From assembly GCA_002422225.1 (NCBI GenBank), contig DITX01000013.1, positions 1-18,323 on the forward strand: DNA of 18,323 nucleotides, written 5' to 3'. The notes under the pieces were generated by a model that searched no databases, was not told the DNA's origin, and saw only the letters and a program-made list of their open reading frames with translations. Positions within the stretch are counted from its first letter, which is position 1. The number at the start of each line of letters is the position of its first letter. This document shows positions 8,811 to 15,940 of this stretch, in pieces. Source of the stretch: Gammaproteobacteria bacterium UBA6173. Its GTDB lineage: Bacteria; Pseudomonadota; Gammaproteobacteria; Pseudomonadales; Pseudohongiellaceae. The translations under genes were made by a program, and so were the position numbers.

Positions 8811-9282
8811 TGCATGGCTACAGCGCGGCTTCACCTTGTTGGAGCTGCTGCTGGTACTCGGCATCTTGGGCATGTTGGCGACCGTGGCCGTGCCAGCGCT
8901 GCGCTCATTGGATGCTCCCAGCTTTAACGCGCAAGTCAGACAAGCCACCGGCCTGCTGAACAATGCTAGGCGTATGGCGGTTGTGCAGGGGCAAACCACT
9001 CGGGTGGAATTTGTGATATCAGATGGCAACACTCAGATGGCTGAAACGACTGACGGCACAGCGTCGCAAACAGGCGTGATAGGTCGCTGGCACTCTGACG
9101 ATCTTGAACTCTGGTATGCCAACAGTACACAGTCCAGCCAACTTGTTCGTGAGCCATTGCTTATCAGCTTTTTTCCTGAAGGTGGCAGTACGGGCGGGGA
9201 ATTGTCGTTTAAACAGAATCAGCGCACACGGATTATCGCCATCGATCCATTCTCAGGCAGGGTTAATTTCCGCGATGAGTAA
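8788..9282 (+). CDS. gspH: Minor pseudopilin GspH
   Basis: Minor pseudopilin of the pseudopilus, 164 residues. The leader is MTRISAADAWLQRG, with predicted cleavage before FTLLELLLVLGILGML and Glu at mature position 5. The mature domain has the GspH/FimT features LLNNARRMAVVQGQ and a C-terminal FFPEGGSTGGE segment followed by VNFRDE. I chose ATG 8788, which lies inside the end of gspG (23-base overlap) with GGAGAGGG at 8778-8785. A further in-frame ATG at 8764 is possible but has no better site. Order and fold agree with H following G. Confidence 0.92.
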   Translation: MTRISAADAWLQRGFTLLELLLVLGILGMLATVAVPALRSLDAPSFNAQVRQATGLLNNARRMAVVQGQTTRVEFVISDGNTQMAETTDGTASQTGVIGRWHSDDLELWYANSTQSSQLVREPLLISFFPEGGSTGGELSFKQNQRTRIIAIDPFSGRVNFRDE

Positions 9283-9667
9283 CAGGCCAGCCAATTTGAC
9301 AGGCGCGCGTGGTTTCACTTTATTGGAAGTGATGATTGCGTTGACCATCACTGCCATGGTGATGGGCGGCTTGTTTACCTTGTCAGCGGGCAGTAAGCAG
9401 TTGGCGGTCCGGGCGCAACAGAGTTTGCAAAGCAGCACGGCCGCGCGCGCAGCGGTCAATCAGGCGCTGCTCGACAATGAATTCCGCGACTTTGAATCAG
9501 CTATACAAGATGATCGTTATACCATTGAAGGCATGGACATACTCCCCGACGCCGAACGTCGAACGGCCCCCATGAATGACCTGCTGCAACGGTATGAAAT
9601 TCGCGACTCTTTGACGGGCGAAATCATAGAGGCGGTGCGTTGGACACGTTCCGACCTGCCACGATGA
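9275..9667 (+). CDS. gspI: Minor pseudopilin GspI
   Basis: Minor pseudopilin, 130 residues, expected to form the tip complex with GspJ and GspK. The leader MSNRPANLTGARG is followed by FTLLEVMIALTITAMVMGGL with Glu at mature position 5. The short mature domain, with repeated Ala/Arg/Gln helices and a final VRWTRSDLP strand, fits GspI in size and type. The start ATG 9275 overlaps the gspH stop by eight bases. A longer open frame reaches back to 9104 but is only the gspH coding region read in another frame. The stop overlaps the gspJ start as ATGA. Confidence 0.93.
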   Translation: MSNRPANLTGARGFTLLEVMIALTITAMVMGGLFTLSAGSKQLAVRAQQSLQSSTAARAAVNQALLDNEFRDFESAIQDDRYTIEGMDILPDAERRTAPMNDLLQRYEIRDSLTGEIIEAVRWTRSDLPR

Positions 9668-10320
9668 CACGCACATTTCATGTTCACCGGGGGTTTACCC
9701 TACTTGAAATCCTGATTGCCTTGTCATTGACTGCCATGCTGCTCAGTATGCTGACAGCAGGTGTCTACGGTGTTGTGCGCGACTGGGACAACAATGCTGA
9801 AGGTCTGGAGCGGACCCTAGATCAAAGTACCGCGGTGTTGCAGCTGGAGAGAGCGCTGCAAGGCGCTTTCCCTCATAGTTACCGCAATATTGAAACCCTG
9901 GGTCGGGAAGTCTTTTTCGACGGGCAGGATGATGAGCTGGCCTGGGTATCCAGTGTCTCTCCGCAACGTAACCCCGGTCTGACAGCATGGCGTCTCTACT
10001 CCGTCAGTGGCGAGGGCGTATATCTGCAACTGGCGCCAGCGCTCAGTGATTACCCCGGCGCGCGTCTTTTGGACGCTGAGCCAATTTTGTTGATCAGTGG
10101 ATATCGTGCTGAGTTTACTTATCTGTTTGAAGATCTGCAGTTTGATCGGCGTTGGCGAGAGGAATGGGATGGCGCCTCCTTGCAATCGCTGCCGATGGCA
10201 GTGCACATCCAATTGAGTCGGATAGATGACGGAGACAGGAACAACGGCATTGACGTGATTGCGCCTATTCTCAGTACCCAGCACCGCACCATCCAGCCGA
10301 CGCAGGAGATGCTGCAATGA
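9664..10320 (+). CDS. gspJ: Minor pseudopilin GspJ
   Basis: Minor pseudopilin of the tip complex, 218 residues. The leader is MTRTFHVHRG, then FTLLEILIALSLTAMLLSML with Glu at mature position 5. The mature part contains ERALQGAFPHSYRN and a long C-terminal domain with the W-R-L-Y pattern typical of GspJ, consistent with the usual length of about 200. The start ATG 9664 overlaps the gspI stop (ATGA). A TTG in frame at 9640 lacks a rationale. The stop overlaps gspK in the same way. Confidence 0.93.
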   Translation: MTRTFHVHRGFTLLEILIALSLTAMLLSMLTAGVYGVVRDWDNNAEGLERTLDQSTAVLQLERALQGAFPHSYRNIETLGREVFFDGQDDELAWVSSVSPQRNPGLTAWRLYSVSGEGVYLQLAPALSDYPGARLLDAEPILLISGYRAEFTYLFEDLQFDRRWREEWDGASLQSLPMAVHIQLSRIDDGDRNNGIDVIAPILSTQHRTIQPTQEMLQ

Positions 10321-11348
10321 CCCGTGGATCACAGCGCGGTGTGGTATTGATTGTGGTGTTGTGGACTGCCGTGGTGTTGACGGTTCTGGTGACGGTACTG
10401 GCGTCCAACATTCGTTTGTCCGCCAACACTGCCCTGCATCATCGCACCGGCACCTTAGCGTATGCGCAATTGATGGGTGCAGTGCGTAAGGCTGAAATGG
10501 AATTGATGATGGAGAGCATGCCGGTACCGCTGGGTGTGATGGAGAACGTGGATGACGACGAGCTGCAGCGTATCCCAGCCTACCGTTTTAATGGGCAGGC
10601 ACTGAGCCTGCATTACCCCGTTGAAGAGCATGTGCGTATCCGTATCTACGATCACGCCGGCAAGATAAACCTGAATCGTATCCAGAGGGATCGACTGCAA
10701 CTGATCATCGAAAAACGTTTGGGTGGCCCGGATGCGGATCCGCGGCAAGTGCAGGAATTGTTAGCAGCCTGGTCTGACTGGACAGACCTGAACGATGCAC
10801 CACTGCCGTCGGGTGCAGAGGACGAATACTATGCTGAGCTTGACCCGCCCTATACAGCACGCAATAACCAGGAGCTGGATACGGTTGAGGAACTACGTCT
10901 GATCCGGGGGTTTGACGAATTGTTCAAGGATGTTGACCTGGACGCCGCGTTTACGATCTACGGCAACTCCTCAGCGGTGAATCTCAATCTCGCCACACGG
11001 GAGGCAATGATGCTGTTGCCGGGCATGACTGAGGACGCTACCGAAACCATCATTGCCTATCGTGAGCAACGCGACATTCGTACGATTACTGAATTGGGAG
11101 CGTTGATTCCAATTGAGGTCACGGCGGAAGTGACACCCTGGCTGGGGTTTAACACCTCAAGTTTCTATTCGATTTATGTTTATACAGACGAAGAAGATAA
11201 CAATGAGGTGAGGCAGGCCTATCTACAAGTGGTTGAAGTAAGATCGTTTTCGTCCCTGCCACGGGTCTACAAAGTACATCCCTACGCGCAGCTGCCAGAC
11301 TATGCCCCGGCCAGAGTTGATATCGGTGAGCTACCACCACTGAATTGA
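10317..11348 (+). CDS. gspK: Minor pseudopilin GspK (pseudopilus tip)
   Basis: Large minor pseudopilin that caps the pseudopilus, 343 residues. The short leader MTRGSQRG precedes VVLIVVLWTAVVLTVLVTVL. As usual for GspK there is no Glu at mature position 5. The large globular domain has the family's GKINLNRI (about residue 113), WSDWTDLNDAPLPSGAED (about 152-169), PPYTARNNQELDTVEELRLI, and a helix-hairpin-helix-like NLNLATREAMMLLPG (about 221-235). It is translationally coupled to gspJ through ATGA. It is the last gene of the operon and ends 10 bases from the end of the convergent wzt. Confidence 0.95.
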   Translation: MTRGSQRGVVLIVVLWTAVVLTVLVTVLASNIRLSANTALHHRTGTLAYAQLMGAVRKAEMELMMESMPVPLGVMENVDDDELQRIPAYRFNGQALSLHYPVEEHVRIRIYDHAGKINLNRIQRDRLQLIIEKRLGGPDADPRQVQELLAAWSDWTDLNDAPLPSGAEDEYYAELDPPYTARNNQELDTVEELRLIRGFDELFKDVDLDAAFTIYGNSSAVNLNLATREAMMLLPGMTEDATETIIAYREQRDIRTITELGALIPIEVTAEVTPWLGFNTSSFYSIYVYTDEEDNNEVRQAYLQVVEVRSFSSLPRVYKVHPYAQLPDYAPARVDIGELPPLN

Positions 11349-11349
11349 G

Positions 11350-11366
11350 ACAGTTGTCTTAACTGT
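11350..11366. terminator. Weak hairpin between convergent gspK and wzt
   Basis: ACAGTT at 11350-11355 pairs with AACTGT at 11361-11366 around a five-base loop, then GTTTT follows on the plus strand. It covers the junction of the two convergent genes and overlaps the wzt stop. The stem is only six pairs and AT-rich, and the T-run is short, so terminator function is uncertain. Confidence 0.3.
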
Positions 11367-12564
11367 GTTTTACAGTCCAGGACGACGCCATCACAAACGA
11401 TCCCAGACCTTTGTTGGCAGTGATTTTGACTTCTTTGCTGAGTTTGGTTTCGTACCACAACAGACCGCTTTCATCAGCGACGCCGCCCAGCAAATGGAAA
11501 GCACCCATGCGCATGGTCATGGCTTGTAGCCGAACCTGTACCGTGATGATTTCCCCTTGCCTGAACGGGCCGTTTTCCACCTCGGGTCGCTCGGTTGCCA
11601 GGTAAGACGACATCACGGCATCGAGATCCTTCATCATGGCAAATCCAAAATAACAACGCACATTGTCGTTGAGCATTTCGACCTGCATTTCCAGCACAAT
11701 ATTCTGTAGTGGCGCGACGGAATCAACCGGTTTACCGTCTTCATTTAACACCCGGGTATACAAGATGCGGCAATCTTTGGCAGCAGTGGCCGCTTCGTTA
11801 TCATGCACCTGAACCTGCTCTTGCCCCTTGGTGTACACCCGCTGGCTGTTGCAGTAATCCTCATAGTGCGCGACCACATCTTCACTTTTGCCAATCTCGC
11901 GAATGCGACCACGTTCCAACCAGATGGCGGTGTCACACAGCTCCTGCACGTGGTACATGGAGTGACTGCAAAACACCATGGTTTTTTGTTGCTGGCGGAA
12001 ATCATTCATGCGTTGTACACACTTTTTCTGGAACGCGATGTCCCCGACCGATAAGGCCTCATCTATCACCAGCACATCCGGGCGTACCATGGTGGCAATT
12101 GAAAATGCCAGACGCACGTACATGCCGGAGGAATAGGTCTTCACCGGCTGATCTATAAAGTCGCGTAACTCCGAGAATTCGATGATGTCGTTTTCCAATG
12201 CAACAATGTCGTCATCCGGCACACCGAGCAGTGACGCATTTAAATAAATATTACGACGGCCGCTGAACTCCGGGTGGAAACCCGCGCCCAGTTCCAACAA
12301 GGCCGCCACTTGACCTTTTATGCTGATGCTACCGGCGCTGGGCTGAAGCGTGCCAACCAGCAGCTTCATCAGGGTTGATTTCCCGGCACCGTTGTCACCC
12401 ACGATACCCAGGCTTTTACCTTCCAGCACGTTAAATGACACATCATGCAGCGCTTCAAAAACGCGATGTCTTGGTTTTTGCAGCAACAGCTCAAGCAAGC
12501 GATCCTGAGGACGTGCGTAGATACGGAAGTCTTTTTGCAGATTTTCGACGGTGATGCTGAACAT
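11359..12564 (-). CDS. wzt: O-antigen/polysaccharide ABC exporter ATP-binding protein Wzt
   Basis: Nucleotide-binding subunit that drives export of a finished, lipid-linked polysaccharide across the inner membrane together with Wzm. The 401-residue protein has Walker A GDNGAGKST, the Q-loop region ALLELGAGFHPEFSGRRN, signature TYSSGM, Walker B DVLVIDEAL and the switch FCSHSM, all within the first 230 residues. Residues of about 260-401 form an added beta-rich C-terminal domain. In Wzt proteins of the E. coli O8/O9a kind this domain binds the modified glycan end and sets substrate choice. I chose ATG 12564, giving MFSITVENLQKDF; it lies one base after the wzm stop. A longer frame to 12618 would overlap wzm by 53 bases and adds nothing family-like. 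Confidence 0.93.
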   Translation of the reverse strand: MFSITVENLQKDFRIYARPQDRLLELLLQKPRHRVFEALHDVSFNVLEGKSLGIVGDNGAGKSTLMKLLVGTLQPSAGSISIKGQVAALLELGAGFHPEFSGRRNIYLNASLLGVPDDDIVALENDIIEFSELRDFIDQPVKTYSSGMYVRLAFSIATMVRPDVLVIDEALSVGDIAFQKKCVQRMNDFRQQQKTMVFCSHSMYHVQELCDTAIWLERGRIREIGKSEDVVAHYEDYCNSQRVYTKGQEQVQVHDNEAATAAKDCRILYTRVLNEDGKPVDSVAPLQNIVLEMQVEMLNDNVRCYFGFAMMKDLDAVMSSYLATERPEVENGPFRQGEIITVQVRLQAMTMRMGAFHLLGGVADESGLLWYETKLSKEVKITANKGLGSFVMASSWTVKHS

Positions 12565-12565
12565 T

Positions 12566-13369
12566 TTACAAAACGTCCCCGAAGGCATGTTTGATACGCA
12601 TGAACAACCAGCCGCCAAACAGATAACTGATGGCTGCTGACAGCACCATCACGTGAAAATGCGGCAAAGAAAACTCGCCCAATACAATAATTTCCCGGTA
12701 AAACTGCACAAAACTATGCATCGGGTTCAACATCATCAGCGGTTGCAGTGGTTCTGGCAGCATGGACAGTGGATAGATGATCGGAGTCAGGAAAAACCAC
12801 GCTGTCAACATCAGCGCGACCATTTGCTGGATATCTCGCAGGAACACACAAAACGCAGATAACATGGATACCAGGCCAAGGGTAAACAGGCATTGCAGCA
12901 CAAATGCCAACGGCAGCCATAACCAGGCGACGTTTACTAACCCCTGAGTACTCAGGTAAAGAAGAAATACAGCAAAGGCAATACCATGCACCATAAACGG
13001 AATAACTGTGCCAACCAAGGGAATCAATTGTACCGGGAACATGACTTTGGTAATCAGTGGCGCTTTGTCCAGTAACAGACTGCTGGCGCGTCCCATGGCA
13101 TCTGCAAATGCAAACCAAGGGAGATATCCGATCATCAGAAATATGACAAACGGTACGTCACCAAAGTTGTCTGGTACGGGTGCTCTGAACACCACGCTAA
13201 AAACAAATGAATAGATAGCGATATTAAAAACAGGTGTGACAAACAGCCATAAAAAACCGCCCAGCGACCCAGCAAACTGGCCGCTGAATTCTTGGCGCAC
13301 AAATTGATGAAACAGCCTGAAATGGCGAAATGGGGACTGTATCCAATCACGTAGGAGGGTTAGCGACAT
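12566..13369 (-). CDS. wzm: O-antigen/polysaccharide ABC exporter permease Wzm
   Basis: ABC-2 type membrane subunit forming the export channel with Wzt. The 267 residues contain an amphipathic N-terminus with FVRQEFSGQFAGSLGGFLW, the signature entry of this family. About six hydrophobic helices follow, including FNIAIYSFVFSVVF, FVIFLMIGYLPWFAFADAM, IPFMVHGIAFAVFLLYL, LFTLGLVSMLSAFCVFL and LMLTAWFFLTPIIYPLSML. The loop LNPMHSFVQFYREIIVLGEF is also typical. The start ATG 13369 has no clear ribosome site. The stop is one base from the wzt start, so the two are co-translated. It is divergent from the deacetylase gene, with 118 bases between. Confidence 0.94.
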   Translation of the reverse strand: MSLTLLRDWIQSPFRHFRLFHQFVRQEFSGQFAGSLGGFLWLFVTPVFNIAIYSFVFSVVFRAPVPDNFGDVPFVIFLMIGYLPWFAFADAMGRASSLLLDKAPLITKVMFPVQLIPLVGTVIPFMVHGIAFAVFLLYLSTQGLVNVAWLWLPLAFVLQCLFTLGLVSMLSAFCVFLRDIQQMVALMLTAWFFLTPIIYPLSMLPEPLQPLMMLNPMHSFVQFYREIIVLGEFSLPHFHVMVLSAAISYLFGGWLFMRIKHAFGDVL

Positions 13370-13451
13370 AATCTGGTTGTGCGGTTAGCCATTTGTTGCC
13401 TGAAAGGCCGCAGATTTAACCATAAAAGGCAGCAGTGTCGCCAGAAAACGC

Positions 13452-13480
13452 TTAAAAAAACCGTCAAAAGACCCTACAAT
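13452..13480 (+). promoter_or_regulatory. Candidate promoter for the deacetylase gene
   Basis: TTAAAA (13452-13457) and TACAAT (13475-13480) are 17 bases apart in the 118-base divergent gap. The predicted transcription start, about seven bases after the -10 box, falls at or next to the ATG at 13488. The message would then have almost no leader, which fits the lack of a ribosome binding site. The rest of the gap (13370-13451) shows only small imperfect inverted repeats. Confidence 0.45.
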
Positions 13481-13487
13481 CCGGCCT

Positions 13488-14258
13488 ATGACACCCGAGC
13501 ACATACTTGTTCCTTATCAATCCTGCCAATTGCCTGAGGGGCCTTGGCTGGTTTTTGCGCCTCATGCCGATGATGAAACCTTTGGCATGGGTGGTGCGTT
13601 ACGCCTTGCGGCCAATGCCGGCATCAAAACCCATGTGATAGTACTGACCGACGGTGCGCTCGGCGGCCCCTATGCGGCGGGCACGCCAGAAGCGGCCGCA
13701 CTGGTGTTGCGACGACAACAGGAAGTGGAGCAGGCTTGCCAGATTCTGGGGGTAAACTCTTTGCAAACCTGGGATCAACCGGATCGTGGCTTGCTTCCGC
13801 AGGATAATCTGATAGAGAGAGTGCTGGCGGCAATCACCGAATTGTCTGCGGTCACCGTGTTTTTTCCCGGCGTGCTGGAGTTGCATCCTGACCATCGTGG
13901 CACGGCGCAGGTGGTCTGGCAGGCCTTGCAACGACTCTATCAACGTCCATGGCGCGGGCAACTACCCAATGCCTGGTCCTATGAAATCAGTGTGCAGAGT
14001 CCGGTTAATCGGTTGGTGGACATCACTGCAGTGCGCGCTGCAAAAGAACAGGCCATGCAGGTGTATGTCAGCCAGAACAGCCAGAACAACTACCCTGAAA
14101 TGATTCTGGCGCTGAATAAAGCCCGCACGTTCTCGATGCCAGCAGATTGCAGTCATGCCGAAGGCTTTTATGCCTATCCAGCGGTAGACATCCATCTTGA
14201 GCTGGCGCAGGCTGCGCAAAAGGCCATTACGCCTTACTTTGTCAGCACACACGTTTGA
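13488..14258 (+). CDS. PIG-L/LmbE family deacetylase
   Basis: Zinc-dependent N-acetyl-sugar deacetylase family (GlcNAc-PI, GlcNAc-Ins and LmbE-like enzymes). The 256-residue cytoplasmic protein has the metal and catalytic motif PHADDE with His26, Asp28 and Asp29, and the downstream HPDHRG block with His133, Asp135 and His136. It also has the family's VIVLTDGALGG strand and a DQPDRGL loop. No signal peptide is seen. In this sugar gene cluster it may remove an acetyl group from a nucleotide-sugar or lipid-linked sugar, but the substrate cannot be read from sequence. No Shine-Dalgarno-like sequence precedes ATG 13488 and there is no alternative start before the catalytic motif. Confidence 0.9.
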   Translation: MTPEHILVPYQSCQLPEGPWLVFAPHADDETFGMGGALRLAANAGIKTHVIVLTDGALGGPYAAGTPEAAALVLRRQQEVEQACQILGVNSLQTWDQPDRGLLPQDNLIERVLAAITELSAVTVFFPGVLELHPDHRGTAQVVWQALQRLYQRPWRGQLPNAWSYEISVQSPVNRLVDITAVRAAKEQAMQVYVSQNSQNNYPEMILALNKARTFSMPADCSHAEGFYAYPAVDIHLELAQAAQKAITPYFVSTHV

Positions 14259-14283
14259 AACAAACCAAACTCTTTGAAACAAA
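14254..14283 (+). repeat. Two-copy direct repeat at the end of the deacetylase gene
   Basis: TTTGAAACAAA occurs at 14254-14264 and again at 14273-14283, a spacing of 19 bases. The first copy includes the TGA stop of the deacetylase gene. The second copy supplies the -35-like TTGAAA of the next gene's candidate promoter. Confidence 0.6.
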
Positions 14284-14302
14284 ACAAACCAGGCGCTAAC
14301 AT
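14274..14302 (+). promoter_or_regulatory. Candidate promoter for the exported-protein/GT2/epimerase genes
   Basis: TTGAAA (14274-14279) and TAACAT (14297-14302) are 17 bases apart in the 89-base gap after the deacetylase gene. The -35 matches the consensus at five of six bases, the -10 at four. It would yield a leader of about 40 bases before ATG 14348. Confidence 0.4.
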
Positions 14303-14347
14303 CAAACGTCATAGTAGTCACATCAACAGAAAACACCGGGGATTAAC

Positions 14348-15082
14348 ATGTCAGGCCTTAACAGCGATAAGTGGAACAAGCCGGCGCTGGTGCTGATGTT
14401 AGCGACGGGAATAGTGTCACTGCTGGGACATTCTGCCGTTGCACAAAACGCGGAGTCCTTAAATCTGTTTGAACCTGTCGAGCGACAGGCTGCGCCAGAA
14501 CCGCAGCAGATACAGCAGCCGCCGCCAGTGCAGGTTGCGACCAGCAGTGCTGAGCCATTCACCATGATAGGCACCAGCCGACTGGGGGATCGTTGGCGTG
14601 CTCGCGTGCGCAGCCCCTCTGGGCAGATAGTTACCGTAGATCTTGATCCCAAGATGCCAGTTACCATTCCGGGTTTTCCCGGTTATACAATTGCGGCTGC
14701 CAATACCCGGGAGTTAGTGATCAGTCATCCAGCTTCATCACCGTGTGTACCAAGATCAGATAAAGGCGTCAGTTGCACCAATGTCAGCGAGGCACGCCTG
14801 AGCATTGCTACAGCGTCACCCGTAGCGCCGGCCCCTCAGCAGGCTGCGCAATTTGAAACGCCAGCTACATCCGGAGCTGAGGCTGTTGTCACGGAAGTTT
14901 CTCCGGACAACCCGTTTGCGGCAGCGCTGCGTGCCGCGCGTGAGCGCGCGGAGGCTGAAGGGGTGCCTGTTCAAGTGATGGAAGGAGACCGATTCCGTCC
15001 GCGACGCATTGATCCGTCTCAGGTACCACCGGGCAGCCGCCTGATTCGTACTCCGTTTGGCGACAGGATCATAACCGAATAA
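14348..15082 (+). CDS. Exported proline-rich protein of unknown function
   Basis: I do not recognise a named family. The 244-residue protein starts with a basic N-terminus and a hydrophobic stretch (about residues 11-32) ending in SAVAQN, so it is probably cleaved after AVA and released to the periplasm; an uncleaved anchor is possible. Residues of about 45-65 are rich in Pro and Gln. Residues of about 71-120 are beta-rich (FTMIGTSRLGDRWRARVRS, then a GYTIAAANTRELVISH segment). This recalls the short GspC homology region or PilP fold in pattern only. Two Cys follow (CVPRSDKGVSC). An Ala/Glu/Arg helix (about 185-205) comes next, and the C-terminus has VPPGSRLIRTPFGDRII. The gene ends directly against the GT2 start (TAA then ATG), implying co-translation with sugar genes. 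The ribosome site is weak (GGGGA upstream). Confidence 0.8.
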   Translation: MSGLNSDKWNKPALVLMLATGIVSLLGHSAVAQNAESLNLFEPVERQAAPEPQQIQQPPPVQVATSSAEPFTMIGTSRLGDRWRARVRSPSGQIVTVDLDPKMPVTIPGFPGYTIAAANTRELVISHPASSPCVPRSDKGVSCTNVSEARLSIATASPVAPAPQQAAQFETPATSGAEAVVTEVSPDNPFAAALRAARERAEAEGVPVQVMEGDRFRPRRIDPSQVPPGSRLIRTPFGDRIITE

Positions 15083-15940
15083 ATGTCCTCCCCCGCCTCG
15101 CTTCCCTGCCTGACTGTATCGGTCGTGGTTTACCACCTTGACGTGCCGGTTGTCAGCAGGGCGCTGAATTCATTGCAAACAGCTGCAGATCAGGCGGGCG
15201 AGCGTGGACTGATAGGTTCGTTGCACATCCATCTGATCGACAATGCTGAGTCACCTGAAAACCGCCATGTGTTGGCGGATCTGTTAAAAGAACTGCCGCC
15301 GCCATTGATTGCTCATACAAGATCATTCAAAAGCGGGCACGGCAATATTGGTTTTGGTCGCGCCCATAATCTGGTGATTACCTCTACCAGCGCCGATGCA
15401 CATGATTATTATCTGGTGTTAAATCCCGATGTTTTTCTGGCACCCGACAGCCTCGTGCAAGGTTTAAGCTGGCTGGCTTCGCATCCACCCTCCGTTGCGG
15501 TAGCGCCGGCGATACAGAATGGCGATGGCAATAAGGTGTCCGCCTGCAAACGATTTCCAAGTGTGCTGGACTTTTTACTGCGGGGGTTTGCCCCTGCCCG
15601 CGTCAAGGCGCTGTTTCGCAAACGCCTTGATCGATATGAAATGACTGATCTTCCCCAGGATCAGGCCAGCAACGATATTCCCGTGATCAGTGGCTGTTTT
15701 ATGCTGTTCCGCCACCAGCCCCTACAGGCATTACAGGGTTTTGATCCCGGGTACTTCTTGTATTTTGAAGACTTTGATCTGGCCATCCGGGCGCACCAAT
15801 CAGGCACCTTGACCTATCTGCCAAGTATGAATATCACCCACTTGGGTGGGCACAGTGCCCGCAAAGGTTTGCGTCATATCCTTATGTTTGGTCGCTCCGC
15901 ATGGCGGTTTTTTAATACCCATGGCTGGCGCTGGATATGA
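15083..15940 (+). CDS. Family 2 glycosyltransferase, rhamnosyltransferase-like
   Basis: Inverting GT-A glycosyltransferase that adds a sugar to a growing lipid-linked glycan at the cytoplasmic face. The 285 residues hold the N-terminal strand LTVSVVVYH, the nucleotide-binding NIGFGRAHN, and LVLNPDVF, in which NPD (Asp116) takes the place of the DXD metal site. The acceptor-side block ISGCFMLFR and the catalytic YFEDFDLAIRAHQSG (Glu229, Asp230) follow. This pattern matches WbbL/RfbF-like rhamnosyltransferases, which fits the rmlA gene downstream, but the donor sugar is an inference. The start abuts the previous stop with no gap. The stop overlaps the epimerase gene as ATGA. Confidence 0.92.
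   Translation: MSSPASLPCLTVSVVVYHLDVPVVSRALNSLQTAADQAGERGLIGSLHIHLIDNAESPENRHVLADLLKELPPPLIAHTRSFKSGHGNIGFGRAHNLVITSTSADAHDYYLVLNPDVFLAPDSLVQGLSWLASHPPSVAVAPAIQNGDGNKVSACKRFPSVLDFLLRGFAPARVKALFRKRLDRYEMTDLPQDQASNDIPVISGCFMLFRHQPLQALQGFDPGYFLYFEDFDLAIRAHQSGTLTYLPSMNITHLGGHSARKGLRHILMFGRSAWRFFNTHGWRWI

Noticed and set aside
13383..13421. Nested small inverted repeats (GGTTA/TAACC and GCCT/AGGC) in the divergent gap as an operator
   Set aside because: Arms of four to five bases with long or tiny loops are expected by chance; there is no dyad of operator quality.
14181..14187. GCGGTAG resembling the core of an ops (RfaH) element near polysaccharide genes
   Set aside because: It lies inside the deacetylase coding region, lacks the full ops consensus on its left side, and is not in a 5' leader. 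Probably chance.
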